Origin: Pohlia nutans
Lineage: Eukaryota > Streptophyta > Bryopsida > Bryales > Mniaceae
DNA length: 64,000 bases
Reading direction: 5' to 3'
Assembly: GCA_022496805.1 (NCBI GenBank)
Contig: CM040087.1
Location: 5,344,001-5,408,000, forward strand
Numbering within the stretch: position 1 is the stretch's first letter; each line of letters starts with the position of its first letter. The notes under the pieces are model-generated. The model was given only the letters and a program-made list of their open reading frames with translations. It was not told the DNA's origin and made no database searches. The position numbers and the translations under genes are program-made. This document shows positions 22,858 through 34,018 of the stretch, in pieces.

Positions 22858-22981
22858 GGGCTTCTTTACACTAGAGGCGAGAAGCGATGAGGAGAGAAAT
22901 TTCATCCAATGGGAGACCTAGAAATCGAGAAGACCAATTTCTCATGGTCTAAAATTTCTCTCCTCTGGTGTTAAGAGGTCC
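22858..22981. mobile_element. Second Tourist-like MITE copy
   Basis: Starts GGGCTTCTTTACACTAGAG and ends in a partly eroded complement (TCTGGTGTTAAGAGGTCC), flanked by TAA at 22855-22857 and 22982-22984. The body matches 359-497 (GAGAGAAATTTCA, GAAATCGAGAAGACCAATTT). It is older or more damaged than the first copy. Confidence 0.78.
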
Positions 22982-22984
22982 TAA

Positions 22985-24423
22985 TCCTCAATTTCATACA
23001 CAATTTTTTTCCTAAGAGAATGTCATCATGCAAGTCTAATTTCAAACCCATTTTGAATGTTTGTTTGTATTGCAAAATTTATAGCGCTTCAAAATTTCAA
23101 AACTTAAAATTCCAATGAACATGTTAAAATGAGCCGTATTTGGTGAATGATTTTTTTTGCCATAGCTGTCACTGTACTTGTTCCCAATGATGAATCCAAC
23201 TATGGCATGAAGTGTGACATGTGGTTCTCAATCACTAATTTACTGCAGTGAGAGAGGGAAAAAAAAACAAAGAAATTGTCCATGAGTGACTATGGATTTG
23301 TCAACTGAAAGGGAAGGCTTCATCATGTGAAAACGATGTGCAACGCACTGTAATTTTTAAGGTAGTCTCCCCATTTGCATGACCTTCATCTGGTCCATGG
23401 TTTTAAAATTATATGACCCCATTCTCGAGAGGATTCCAATGCCCTAAAATATGTAAGTAAGTTACAAATTTCTGAATTTCTAAATTTTTTCAAGTGTGTA
23501 TGAGTAGGAGTCGTACATCTCATCAATTGTAGATCTTTGTTTCAAAGCCATGATTTCAGAGAAACTATTTTACCACACCGAATATCATCTTTAGATCGAC
23601 TCGGATTAATAATGAAAACTTGGATTAATTGTGGAATTAGAAGAAAGTATGAGCCGGAGTAATTGAGATAACCTGTAGTAATTGTGGTTATGTACATGTA
23701 ATGTGGTCTATTCTAAAATAAAATATAATTGATTACATTATATTTTATTCATATTTAGTATGGTAAATTCATGGTGAAGAAAGTCCATGTAGAGGAGAAT
23801 TCCATGTAATCGCTAGTGAATTATTATAATTTTTCATTTTTTTCTTGTAGAGTACTTAAATCCCAAAAAGAAATTAGATGTATTTTTACCCTTGCTCACC
23901 CCTTGACAGATATATTTCCTTCATTCTTCTAAACAATCTCTCCACTTTAAAGAAAATACTTATCCTCACATGAGTCATATGTTAATATCTTCTTAATCCA
24001 AAGAGGATAAATTTCTTCTACACACCGTATTCGGAAGGTAGGATCGGCAAAAACTGATTATAAAAAAAGAAGCCTATATATTTAGAAAATTGGTTTTTCA
24101 AAAGTTTGTATTCTATAGAATCTTAGAAAATATACCTTATATCTTAGAGAATATTCACATCATTGAATAAAATTTTGCATTCCAAGTAACGTATTCAGTT
24201 ATTCATCACCCTTGGTGTGAATTAACCCTGCAAACAGCCCTCTCAAGTAACTTTTGTCTGCAATAAATTATTTTATATGTTGCAACTGACATTCATGTGG
24301 CCGGCTACTCTTGCTGAAAGTCTCCGTCACTGAATACAAGTTTGGCTGATAGATGAAAATCATTGAGCCGTTAACTTTTTGACACTGAATTTGAACGACC
24401 TTGTACTTTTGTGTACAAATAAA
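22985..24423. other. AT-rich DNA, no gene recognised
   Basis: No frame with a recognisable product. The segment near 23620-23700 is a diverged copy of 13505-13580. No terminal repeats found. Confidence 0.4.
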
Positions 24424-25346
24424 CCCCTAAAGGACCATAAGGTAGGTTAATAGTTAAAACTTTAAAAAGTTACAATCCTCAACAAAAATAAGACGTTATT
24501 AATCTTTAAAGCACCAAAGCCTGTTAAAAAGATCTTTAAGATTTGAAGTGTTTTTCTACAATGTCAAATTTCATTTTTGATTTATGTTCTGTTCAGACAG
24601 TGCATGAATCCATTAGCTTTGAGGATATGTAATTTTATCTCTTAACCTATAAAAATCAAGATTGTTTCAGAGCTATCTAGTTTAGGCATATTTGCTAAAT
24701 TTAGCCTCTCTTTTTCATCGCCTTTTCAAAGCACCAATCTATTTCAATTTTGATTGAGAAAATCCACTTTTTCTCCATTATTCTTTCAAAAACAAACATG
24801 TGGATCTTTATTGACGTTTAAGGGTCAATGAACTCTAAGAGAAGAAACCCTTCTACCAAATAACTATTTGAAAAAAAAAATTGAGTTTTTTTGTTGAAAT
24901 TTATGTCATGTATTCTCAACTACATTTTCAAAAAAACTCATCGACCTCAATGTGTTGTGAAACAAGAAATTTTGATTAATATCTTTATAAAAGTTGAAGT
25001 TTGCATCTCCAAACGCATGTAAAAAAAAGACCAAAGTTGAAGCATTATAGTCTCACAAATTGATAGGGTTTATCACTTTGAAGTTTTAGAATGGCATGCT
25101 TCAAAGGGATGGCATGGTTGGATTAAAATAAAATTTAGAAATATAAAGATTGTCCTAAGAGTCCAAGATTCCCGATTCACCTCGTAACTCTATGACTACT
25201 AAATGAAACTAAGCACAAGTTAGTATATTGAAGAATTAGTAAAGGGATAGATATTCACCGAAAATATTTTTTATTTCTTAAAATTAAATTTAGACTCTTT
25301 AATGTCAAGTCCAAAAAAAGCAATGAACTCCTTGGTCTTTTAGGGA
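24424..25346. mobile_element. Degenerate TTAA-type element
   Basis: The left end CCCCTAAAGGACC is preceded by TAAA rather than TTAA; the right end GGTCTTTTAGGGA is followed by TTAA. The 923-bp interior is AT-rich without a gene. The end pair matches the family, but mutation of both termini lowers confidence. Confidence 0.5.
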
Positions 25347-25742
25347 TTAAAAGCTATAACAACATGTTGGGGCCAATCATTCCAAAGAATGAATTTCTAG
25401 TGTTTAGTAAAATTACAACATAAGGTTATAAGAATAACAACATTCTAAAATTTCCAAATGGAGTGAAGCTAATACTAATTCAGAGCATCATTAATCCAAT
25501 AATGTAAAAGGAGTAATACAAATGAGAAATGTGTCTTGCAATCACATTTTTCATTTGTGTTGTTCTTTATACAATGTTGGATTGACAATGGTCTAAGCAC
25601 CAAAGTATTGTGAAAAAAATTGGCTACCTACGAAAATTGAAAAATAAAATAAAAATCATTGCTTCACATTATTGCGTTCTTTTAGGCTGAAGGTGAGTAA
25701 AAACATTGAGTTGATTTCTTTAATTGAACCAACACTCATTAA

Positions 25743-26536
25743 CCCCTAAAGGACCAAGGATTCATGGATTTTAAATGACAGATTTAAACTATCATGTTGT
25801 GAAAAATATAATTCAAATGGGACCAAATTTTACATCTCCGGAATCAATGAAGAACATTGCATGTGTTGATTTAAAAACACATAAATTTGAACAAAAGGAA
25901 GTCTAAATAAGACCTACTAAAAGTTGATGTATATATATGCGGCCCTTTCATGTATATATATACCTAAACGTCTTCACCTCTCTCCAAATTCGATAGTTTT
26001 ACAAAGATGCATTACATATTTTGCACTAATAGGGATATTTTTGAACTTGATGTATGAATAAAAGTTCTACATAATAGATTTTAGATTCTATCCATATGGT
26101 TAAATCCACGATTGGTATCACCGGTATTTTGTATAAAATTTGAAATTCAAAATTCAATGTAGTTTTGTAATTCAATTAGAAATAAGATATCAACACTCTG
26201 TGGATGAAATTTGATGTGATGGGTTTAAATGTAACACTACAAGTGTAGTGATTTTTGGAGATTTTTTGGTTCATTAATTTTATGAGTTTTTTTTTAAGAG
26301 CACATTTAGACTTAAATCTTTGAAATTTTTGGTGAATCTCTGCAACATGAAATGAAGCATAAAATTTTCACAAATCATCCTTTTTCTAATTGGATCACAC
26401 ATGCATGAAGCTATCTTGCCATAGAATTTGGTAGTTTTTTTTTTTTTTTTTTTTTTCCCCAAAAAGTGCATGACGAATGAGAAAAGGTTGATGAATTTGT
26501 ATGTCACTCCAAAATGGATGCTTGGGCAATTAGGGA
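25743..26536 (+). mobile_element. TTAA-flanked element of the long-interior family
   Basis: TTAA at 25739-25742 and 26537-26540; the left end is CCCCTAAAGGACC and the right end TTAGGGA. The right two thirds (from about 25985) are the shared interior (ACTTGATGTATGAATAAAAGT, TTCTATCCATATGGTTAAATC). A T-homopolymer of about 23 bases lies at 26434-26456. The 75-codon minus-strand frame translates that homopolymer and is not a gene. Confidence 0.68.
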
Positions 26537-26611
26537 TTAATTGACTACACTCCTTTAGGTGTTGAGAAGGAATAAGAGTAGATGTATATCTAGTGTAAAC
26601 AATGCAATTAA

Positions 26612-26845
26612 CCCTTATAGGGCTCTACTTTCCCGATTCCATGCTTAAATTCACTTTAAACTTCATTTTAAGCATGATTCTCTTTCTAATTTACTTTGGT
26701 TCTATTTCAAAGAAATATGGATCTCTCAAACGTGCTCAATTTGACATTTAAAAATACCCCATTTGATGCAACGAAGTAGAAGTTACGAGCAAGATTCTCT
26801 CAAAATCAATATCCAGCTTGTAGGGCTCGCAAAGTCATTTAAGGG
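26612..26845. mobile_element. Possible short TTAA element, weak ends
   Basis: TTAA then CCCTTATAGGGCTC at the left and TTTAAGGG then TTAA at the right, but the terminal repeat is only about 6 bp. Proposed because of the flanks and its position between two clear TTAA elements. Confidence 0.35.
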
Positions 26846-26931
26846 TTAAACCGACATACTAAGTTTCAGTATTTTAGTGAATCATATAAAAATGATGAAT
26901 ACAAAAGATATATAAATGTTTGTAATTTTAA

Positions 26932-27787
26932 CCCTTAACTTCCTGAACCATTTTCAGCGCGTTTTGGACCTTGGTTTTTTCGGTTAGGGATACATGTTGC
27001 TTAAACTTATGTAGTTCACTTTTTTACAAAATCAACCGTAAGATCTTGTAGATATGCAAGTCACCTTCATCTTTACAAAGTTTGGTGTCAATCCAAGTTA
27101 TAGGTTGCTTGGATGGGACACAAAAGTGAAGGGTACTCCAAGAAATTCATTGTTTTCTCACTGCTGAAAATGAGCTTTGACCGTCTCTCTTGGGCACATA
27201 CTATTTTAGAAAGTTGGTGCCGTCCGGAATTCTGAAGATAATCAAGTTCCCTATGCATGACAACAAGTTTTGTATTTTTAGGATAAAAAATGAGTGAGAA
27301 AGAGGCCTTGACGTGACATCCACTTTTTACTAGTTCACTTGTGACTTTGAGAGTAATCTTACAAATTCCTACAAATTTGATCTTCCATTGCAAAATCAAA
27401 CAAGGTAGGTTGAAAGTACACAAAAGAACACATATAGTTGGAAAAAGAATTTTGGAAAAAGGTGAAATCCAAATGCAAGATTTGCATTTTAGTAGCTACA
27501 CCCACCCACAAGCCTCCATGCCCAACTGGAATACGTGGCAGCTCGTCATTCGCCTGTCACTCTCTTTTGTTGACTTTTCTTCCTCAATTTTGTGACCACC
27601 CAGCACTTGTGGATTTTTGTGAAATTGACAATGTGCGGTTCTCCAAATCAAACTACACCATTGGATAGCTAACTCGTTTCTACATAAAATTGGCCCAAAT
27701 TTTGAATCATTCGGGCACTCGTTTCTCAAGATATTTTCAGTTCTAAAAATAGAGCGACCCATTTTGGGTCGCCCAGGAAGTTAAGGG
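26932..27787. mobile_element. TTAA-flanked piggyBac-like element, 856 bp
   Basis: Perfect 14-bp inverted repeat CCCTTAACTTCCTG / CAGGAAGTTAAGGG, flanked by TTAA at 26928-26931 and 27788-27791. A subterminal hairpin (GCGACCC facing GGGTCGC near 27754-27771) lies inside the right end. Overlapping frames of 76-111 codons on both strands (27088-27762) carry no domain and shadow one another. The GC content is slightly higher than its surroundings. Confidence 0.83.
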
Positions 27788-27791
27788 TTAA

Positions 27792-28660
27792 GCCAATAAA
27801 ACTTTGATAGTTTATAAATTCATGAATTTTGTTGACTAATTATATTTTTTGTAATATAGATATATGAAATGCACATCTTTATTTGAATGATTGAATCCGA
27901 TTTAATGTTAAATTCTTTTATTTTTTGAAGAAAAACGATAAAAAATATAAAGTTTAAACAATAGTTTGAGCAAAAGCAATGATTTTTTTTCAACATTCTG
28001 GTTAATTTAGACATATGTAATCTTAAAATATTAATTTCATTTTGGAATAAACATTAAAAAAACCCCTTAAAGAATTAATCAAACTTCTTTCATTTACAAT
28101 CAATATCAATTTTATGTGGTGAATTCTTCTGGGGAAAGTAACTTAACTACATTGATATGTTGTGCAATCCTCATGCTTGACATTACTAGAATGTATAATT
28201 TAGAAGAACTATACATGGAACTGTGGAAATACAAGTACGGGCAATTTTGATTTTTAGTTCAAAAGCAACATTGCACATTTGAGTTCATAGATTTAAGGGA
28301 TGAAATGATATAAAAATATCTACAACGAAACTTTCACATTTCATATTTATTTCAAAAAATTCACTAAAAAATACTTCACATTACATTTGTAATCAAACTA
28401 AAAAAGATGTTTGAATTGTAAGTTTCAAATTTTTATATTAAATTATCAATAATAGCAACAATAAATGTAATTGTACAAAATTAATCTAAAATTCAAAATT
28501 TACAATTTTTATTCATACAATAACATCAAAAATAACCTTTCATATTGTTCTTTATAATGCGTTTTTACAAATCTTCAAAAATAGGAGAAACTTTGCCTTA
28601 GAAGGGTTAAAAATGAAGAAATGTTATGTCTCTATGCCCCGCCCAGCTAGACTTAGCAAG
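27792..28660. other. AT-rich DNA with a partial long-interior MITE relic
   Basis: No gene. About 28330-28600 resembles, in inverted orientation, the interior of the long TTAA family (CTTCACATTACATTTGTAATC, TTATTCATACA) and ends AGAAGGGTTAA near 28609. The other end is not recognisable. Confidence 0.4.
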
Positions 28661-28721
28661 TAGAAGTAATTAACAAATGTTAAGAGTTAGTTAACTCTTA
28701 ACATTTGCTAATTACTTCTCC
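28661..28721. repeat. Near-perfect palindrome, arms of about 29 bp
   Basis: TAGAAGTAATTAACAAATG and TTAAGAGTT are mirrored by AACTCTTAA and CATTTGCTAATTACTTCT around a short centre at about 28690. It may be a minimal MITE or foldback remnant; no target duplication was identified. Confidence 0.65.
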
Positions 28722-29224
28722 TCACTAGTTATGAAAAATTGTGAAAAATTAAAATATGAAATATAATACAACATGTGCTAAAGTAATACAAATAAATGTA
28801 TAGAAAGGCCTTTCATGCATCCAAAACCATCTAATGATATATTTGAATTAGTCAAGAAATCACATATAACATAAGTTTCTTTAGCCTCGTTGCTCATCAT
28901 GCATACTGCAAAGGCATTCACTGACATAGTAAGGGACATTGTTAGAAATTTACACTCATATTTAGTTGCCTTCAACGTTGTGGACGAGGATATCCATGGT
29001 ATGGACAGCTTGGACTGGCCACATGACTTCCGAGTAGTTGATATTCTAATATTTTAATAAAAAGAACTTCTATAGTTTCGATTTTACAGAAATGTGAGCT
29101 ACAACAAACTAAGGCTTAAAAACCTTATGGAGCATCTTTGGCACGAACTCTAAAATGCACTATAAAGTCATCCAAAAACTATGTGACATAACACACATTT
29201 AAAAAAAATTGGATCACATTTCCT

Positions 29225-29410
29225 TAAAACTGAACTATCAAGTTGGACAAGTGATGGAGAGTGATGCCGTTCTCAATAGTGATAGGTCCCCAATTTTTCT
29301 ACACTCCTCTAATTCGTGAAATAAGAGTGTTGTAGAAAAAATGGGGATCTATTTCTATTGAAAAGGCAACACTCTATCACTTTTTTAGTTTGGTAGTTCA
29401 ATTTTAACGA
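29225..29410. mobile_element. Foldback element with mismatched arms
   Basis: The outer arms (AACTGAACTATCAA facing TTGGTAGTTCAATTTT) and the inner arms (CCCCAATTTTTCTACACTC facing GAGTGTTGTAGAAAAAATGG) pair around a centre near 29316. ACGAAATATGGTTCAATTTTA just to the right partly repeats the end. Superfamily unknown. Confidence 0.55.
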
Positions 29411-29559
29411 AATATGGTTCAATTTTAACGAAATGTGTATTACATACATGTGGTTTTCCACCAACACAAATCACCATGCATAGATTGTGCAATCGTGACT
29501 TGCAACCAAGAAAAAGAAGATGCTCTAGTTTGAGTGGTTTTGAAGGTCCTATCATTGTT

Positions 29560-30170
29560 TACATTATTAAGTGTCAAAGTCCTTTATCAACAACCATGCC
29601 TATTCATATTTGGAGGGTTAGAATGCACTTCAAAGTGCTATTAGAGATGCTCTAATATATCCATTGTGATTGAAAGTTTTGACTCCATTCTCTTTTAACA
29701 TGTTATTAGCTTATAATGTGCTGACACCTATTGAGTAACAACAGTAGGTTTGGAAGGTTCCATCGTCGTGTACATTATTGAGAGTCATAGTCAACCCTAA
29801 CCCGACCATGCACATCCCTTTTTTGAGTATCAGAGTACACTAGAGAGTGTTGTTGAAGATGCTTTACTGTGATGTTGATTGTGATTGAAAGTTTTGACCC
29901 AGGCTCTTTTAACATGTTATTAGCTTATAGCATGCCAACACCTATTGGGTAACAATAGTTGGTTTAGAAGATTCCATCCTCGTGTACATTATTGAATGTC
30001 ATAGTCGTTTACCAACTGACCATGCACATTCATTTTTTGAGTGTCAGAGTGCACTTCAGAGCGCTGTTGGAGATGCTCTAATAATGTTGATTGTGATTGA
30101 AAGTTTTGACCCCGCGCTCTTTTAACATATTATTAGCTTACACGTACTGTGCCTACATCTATCAATCAAC
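29560..30170. repeat. Three diverged tandem units of about 213 bp related to the 94-bp repeat
   Basis: GAGATGCTCTAAT-like cores at about 29643, 29858 and 30068 are each followed by GTGATTGAAAGTTTTGAC and then CTCTTTTAACATGTTATTAGC. The first half of each unit matches the 94-bp repeat at 17715-18940; the second half is different. The two arrays therefore share an ancestral module. Confidence 0.7.
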
Positions 30171-31092
30171 AACAGTAAGGTAACCACTTTTTTACTAACT
30201 CATGACAACATCTACTAGTTCAAAGCAATGAGTTAAATAATAGAGTAGTGAAGGTTAGCTCGAATGTCTTTTGTGTGAAGATTTTAGAGTTAAGTAGTTA
30301 CTTCTCTATTCAAGAAGAAGTAGGGAGAATCAAGAAAAACCAAAGAGAAGTAACATGTGTTTAGCTTCTGTAGTAATTTTTGCTAATAGTTCCACCTACT
30401 TTAACTATTTACTTGAGTCTATAACTTTTTACACAACATGTATATATTTATCAAGAGAAAAGATATTCAAACTATACAAGTAGGAAGGAATTTGTAAACA
30501 CAGGTGGTAAAAATATTCATGTTGCTTAAAAAGTTGTAAAGTTTTAAATCATCTAGTGAACCTTGTAGATGGCACTATTAGCAAAATGTAGTTTACTTCT
30601 AACTTGCTTGGTGTGGGGAGGGCCTTAAGGTAAAATTCACCGTGAAAGTAAATAAAAAGTCCAGTGAGGGAGGCAAAGAAAAAATAAAGAAAGTAAAAAT
30701 AGAGAACCCGATTAGCAAAGATTTTTGTTTATGACGGTGGTGCATGTTTCAATGAGATGACTCTTTCGGTTTGTAGAGGGGGGGAGGGTTTTAGAAAGCC
30801 ATAAATGCCATTGTCCTCAACTACTTACCCTCAAGTCTCAACAGAGCTGATTGGTGGACCCTGCACAATTCTGAAAAGTACACTACGTTGGCAGGCCTAA
30901 TAGAGACAAGAACCTTCTGGGTCCTGTAAGAATGGTGTCGGAGATGGCAAATAGTATTTTAATGGATCCAGGGATGGGCTGTCAGATTAGCCCTGCCAAG
31001 CAACAAGTACTAGTTACCCGTGGAGATGACTCCTGTCAGTAGCCCCTGTACAGTACAGTACTTCCTTTGTGTATGTTGGTGAAGGAAAGGCT
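30171..31092. other. Unassigned DNA, no gene recognised
   Basis: No frame with a domain. G-rich runs near 30778-30790. Sequence from about 30800 onward is less AT-rich, approaching the receptor-gene neighbourhood. Confidence 0.4.
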
Positions 31093-31096
31093 TTAA

Positions 31097-31321
31097 CCCC
31101 TAAACGTCCCATGGGGATAGTATATACGATGTTGTATAATTGGGATTTTCTACCAACAAGAAACTCTAAATTGGAATCTCAGTAGCTCGTTATAATCGCA
31201 TTGATCTAAATTTCAACTTCTCTTTTGATCTTAAACCCATTAGAGGTGTGGATTCATTCCAAATACAATCAAAATACAACGTATTCTACTGGCCGCAAAG
31301 GCATGCTCAGACGTTTAGGGG
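31097..31321. mobile_element. TTAA-flanked MITE, 225 bp
   Basis: Perfect 12-bp inverted repeat CCCCTAAACGTC / GACGTTTAGGGG with TTAA at 31093-31096 and 31322-31325. No coding capacity; the 65-codon frame at 31225-31422 crosses its border. This is the TTAA element closest to the receptor gene, about 2.7 kb upstream of its start codon. Confidence 0.87.
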
Positions 31322-31775
31322 TTAAACTTACAATGGGAATGATGTTATTTGATGGGGCTGCTCTAATTTCACAATGGGCATTGTACTGGTACTGTAGTAA
31401 CTTACTAACCCACAGTAATTAGTGAACAGATTAAATGTCGAATTCCCATTATTAACCCACTAACCATCTGTCTTGTCAAACCTCAGACAAGTACTGTGAT
31501 TATGAAATGAAGTCCTTCATTGATCATGATGGCATCTTGAAAACTAGTAATGAGCCTCACATTGATAAGAGATAGCGTCTTGTGTCTTGCTATAATGCAA
31601 CATGGTTTGCTCAAATCATAATAACAAGTCAAGCCCCTCTTCATCTTGAGTGCATGCTGTGCATGTCTATGTATAAGAATACTTTTATTATAACTGCCTT
31701 CACCAGTAAGGAAAGAAGTTATTTAGTGGGAGAGAGCTTTATTACTGGCACCAATGAATAAGTTACAGTGTCGTC

Positions 31776-32010
31776 ATGAAAATTCATCCAGCTGTGGATG
31801 TACGGAGACGTAGACATTCATCACGTCAATGCACGGAGGCGAACTCACGGGAGAGAGACATTCATCACGTCAACCAACAGGGGCTGCACGGCAATGGATG
31901 GAGAGGTTCATCGGGTATGAAGAAAGTTCATCCATTACTGGATGGAGACGTTCATCTGACAGTGGATGTAAGGAGGCGTATTGAATGGATGGAGACATTC
32001 ATCGAGTCAC
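31776..32010. repeat. Degenerate motif cluster (GGAGACRTTCATC) upstream of the receptor leader
   Basis: At least six variants of GRAGAnRTTCATC occur between about 31804 and 32003, several followed by ACGTCA or AGTCA and separated by GGATG-containing spacers. Spacing is irregular (about 25-55 bp). Lying just upstream of the probable leader of the histidine kinase gene, it could be a regulatory cluster or a decayed minisatellite. Confidence 0.55.
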
Positions 32011-34014
32011 TCATTCAAGGCTGTCGAGCTACCTGACTGCCCGGAGCCAGAGTGACGAGAACGAGCGCCCAGAGCAGTGAATGCTCTGTTGCAGCGGTCT
32101 GGGGAGGCGTGCAGCTGCAGCAGGCAGGCGGGCGGAGGTCCCATAGCTGTGACAGAGGCAGAGGCAGAGGCCTGGTGGGAAGGAAGTGGAGGAAGTGGTA
32201 AGTTAGAGCCGGAACTCGCTATGGCGGAGTGCCTTGTCGTTGTAGTCTGCAGCGGGCTGACAGCACCATCATGCCAACGGACGTCGGGACCCCGGGCTCC
32301 TTCCCTTGTTCCTGCTGCTGCTGTCACTAACTTAATCGTACACCATCATCAACAGCTTCCTTTGCTTGCCACTTGCATTATACTCTCCCCCGCTCTGTCT
32401 TCATCCTTCTTCCTCCCTCCTGCAGCAGCAGCAGCTATGCCTACCCCTGCCGATCGAGTGTCGACGCTGCAAGGCATATGCAACAAGTAGTGTCGACGTT
32501 TAATATACATGATTGTCGTCCGTACCGCACGATTCTGGTGTAGGAGTGTTCGAGACGCGCTAGTGCTGATCGGATGATTTCGATGGAGTCGTTTCTCCGG
32601 TGAGGCGAGGCTGTACAGTCAGTCAGTCAGTCATAGTATATTTTTATTCTTTAAGGACTCTGTTATTTGTGTAGCTACGGTGCGTGGAGAATTATCTTTC
32701 GTGGAATCTTGAGGCATTGCGTGGAAGCAAATTTGACGTGGTTTTCTACACGTTAATTAGCTGTTCTACATTGCGGTAATAGCCTTAGGAAAGCTTCCTG
32801 TGCCGAAGTCCATAGTGCTCTCTATCGGAGTGAGGTCGTCCTCGTCAAGTTTTGAAATTTCCTCGGACTGACCTTGAACTGTTGGCATTCGAGTGTATGT
32901 TGGTGGCTTCTCTGTTCCGTGTCTCACGTTTTGGTTTTCGTTCTTGCAGGCGATGAACTCCCTGTGCCGCTGATAGTCAGTTTTCGACTTTGAGTCGGAT
33001 GTTCAGTGTGGAGTGGAGGATTTCTGGCAGTTTGTACTTGTATATTTATTTACCAAGAAGCAACCGCTGACGAGATCGTATTGCCTTTACGCTTCAAGGT
33101 TTACCTGCTCGTCTCCCTACAGATTGACCTCCTTGCCGTGTCTAAATTCGCAGCAGGACCAAGGAAGAGCTAGGACGAGGTCTAAGAGCTGGAAATACAG
33201 TTAACTTACCTCTCAGCTTCGGTGGATGACTAAGTGCGGCATTGGAAATGGATTAAGAATCCTTCTCAGCGGTTCATATGATGCGTCCGGCTGAGGAGTT
33301 GTTTAGTGAGTGCATCTAAATGTCAATTGCTAATGCAATTGTTGACAACAGTAGAGATGAAGAATTGGTGATCCGATTTAGTCGTTAACACGACGGATAA
33401 ATTGGCAGATAGTGTCCTTAGCCGTGTCAGACTTCATTACACTGGCCTTCAAGTACGAGGACAATGTCTTTGGATTAGAAGATTGCTGCCGTTACACTTG
33501 CTGCCTCCGACCTCTGCACTTCAGTAGGAATACTGTTGTCGTGAGCTGGAAATTTTGAGAAATACGTCGCGCCGGCGCTTGGAGATTTCCTGCATGGAAA
33601 TATTTGAGTCTTCCTAAAGGCTGTACAGAAGGTATGCTGTCGAGGAATTTGCGAAGTCCTTTGAGGAGCCAGTTAGTGTAGTATCGGGGCTCTTATCTTT
33701 GAATAGGGGGACGTGTTGGCATACAAGAAGGCGTTCCGTAGAATGTCGATCTCACAAGCTTTGTAGTGAACGTCTTCAAGGAAAGTCGTGCATTTATCCA
33801 CGAATTCATCGTATTGTAGTTGTGCTTGCACGGGTATTTTCTGACTCTAGTGTCTCGAGAGGTTTGTACTTCGAACTCCAAACCGCAATGTTCAGTGACG
33901 TCTGATGCTGCATTTCTGGATAACTCTCTGTATCACAAGCAGATACACGATCTAGCTAGTGGCGATGGAAGGCTCTGGTCCAACATCGATTCGAACCAAT
34001 GATAAACAACTGGA
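32011..34014 (+). promoter_or_regulatory. Probable promoter and long 5' leader of the cytokinin-receptor gene
   Basis: About 2 kb of GC-richer DNA without a protein domain leads to the start codon. It contains many upstream ATGs (frames of about 60-137 codons at 32077, 33013, 33699, 33820), (CAGT)n at about 32613-32633 and a CAG run at 32422-32436. A possible leader intron runs from a GTGAGG donor at 32600 to a TTCTTGCAG acceptor ending 32949; long, intron-bearing leaders are common in plant genes. The transcription start cannot be placed. Confidence 0.5.
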
Positions 34015-34018
34015 ATGA
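33965..34018 (+). promoter_or_regulatory. 17-codon uORF whose stop overlaps the receptor start codon (ATGA)
   Basis: ATG at 33965 in a strong context (GGCGATGG) opens a 17-codon frame ending in TGA at 34016-34018, sharing two bases with the main ATG at 34015-34017. The main frame has in-frame stops TGA and TAA at 34000-34005, so the main start cannot lie further upstream on an unspliced leader. Such overlap suits termination-reinitiation control, but whether it is translated is unknown. Confidence 0.6.

Noticed and set aside
27088..27762. Possible small transposase in the 856-bp TTAA element
   Set aside because: The four frames are under 112 codons, overlap each other, and show none of the piggyBac DDD motifs; the element is non-autonomous.
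32007..32490. Two overlapping Ala/Ser-rich frames of 106 and 137 codons in the receptor leader
   Set aside because: Low-complexity translation of GC-rich leader on opposite strands; at most uORFs, not separate genes.
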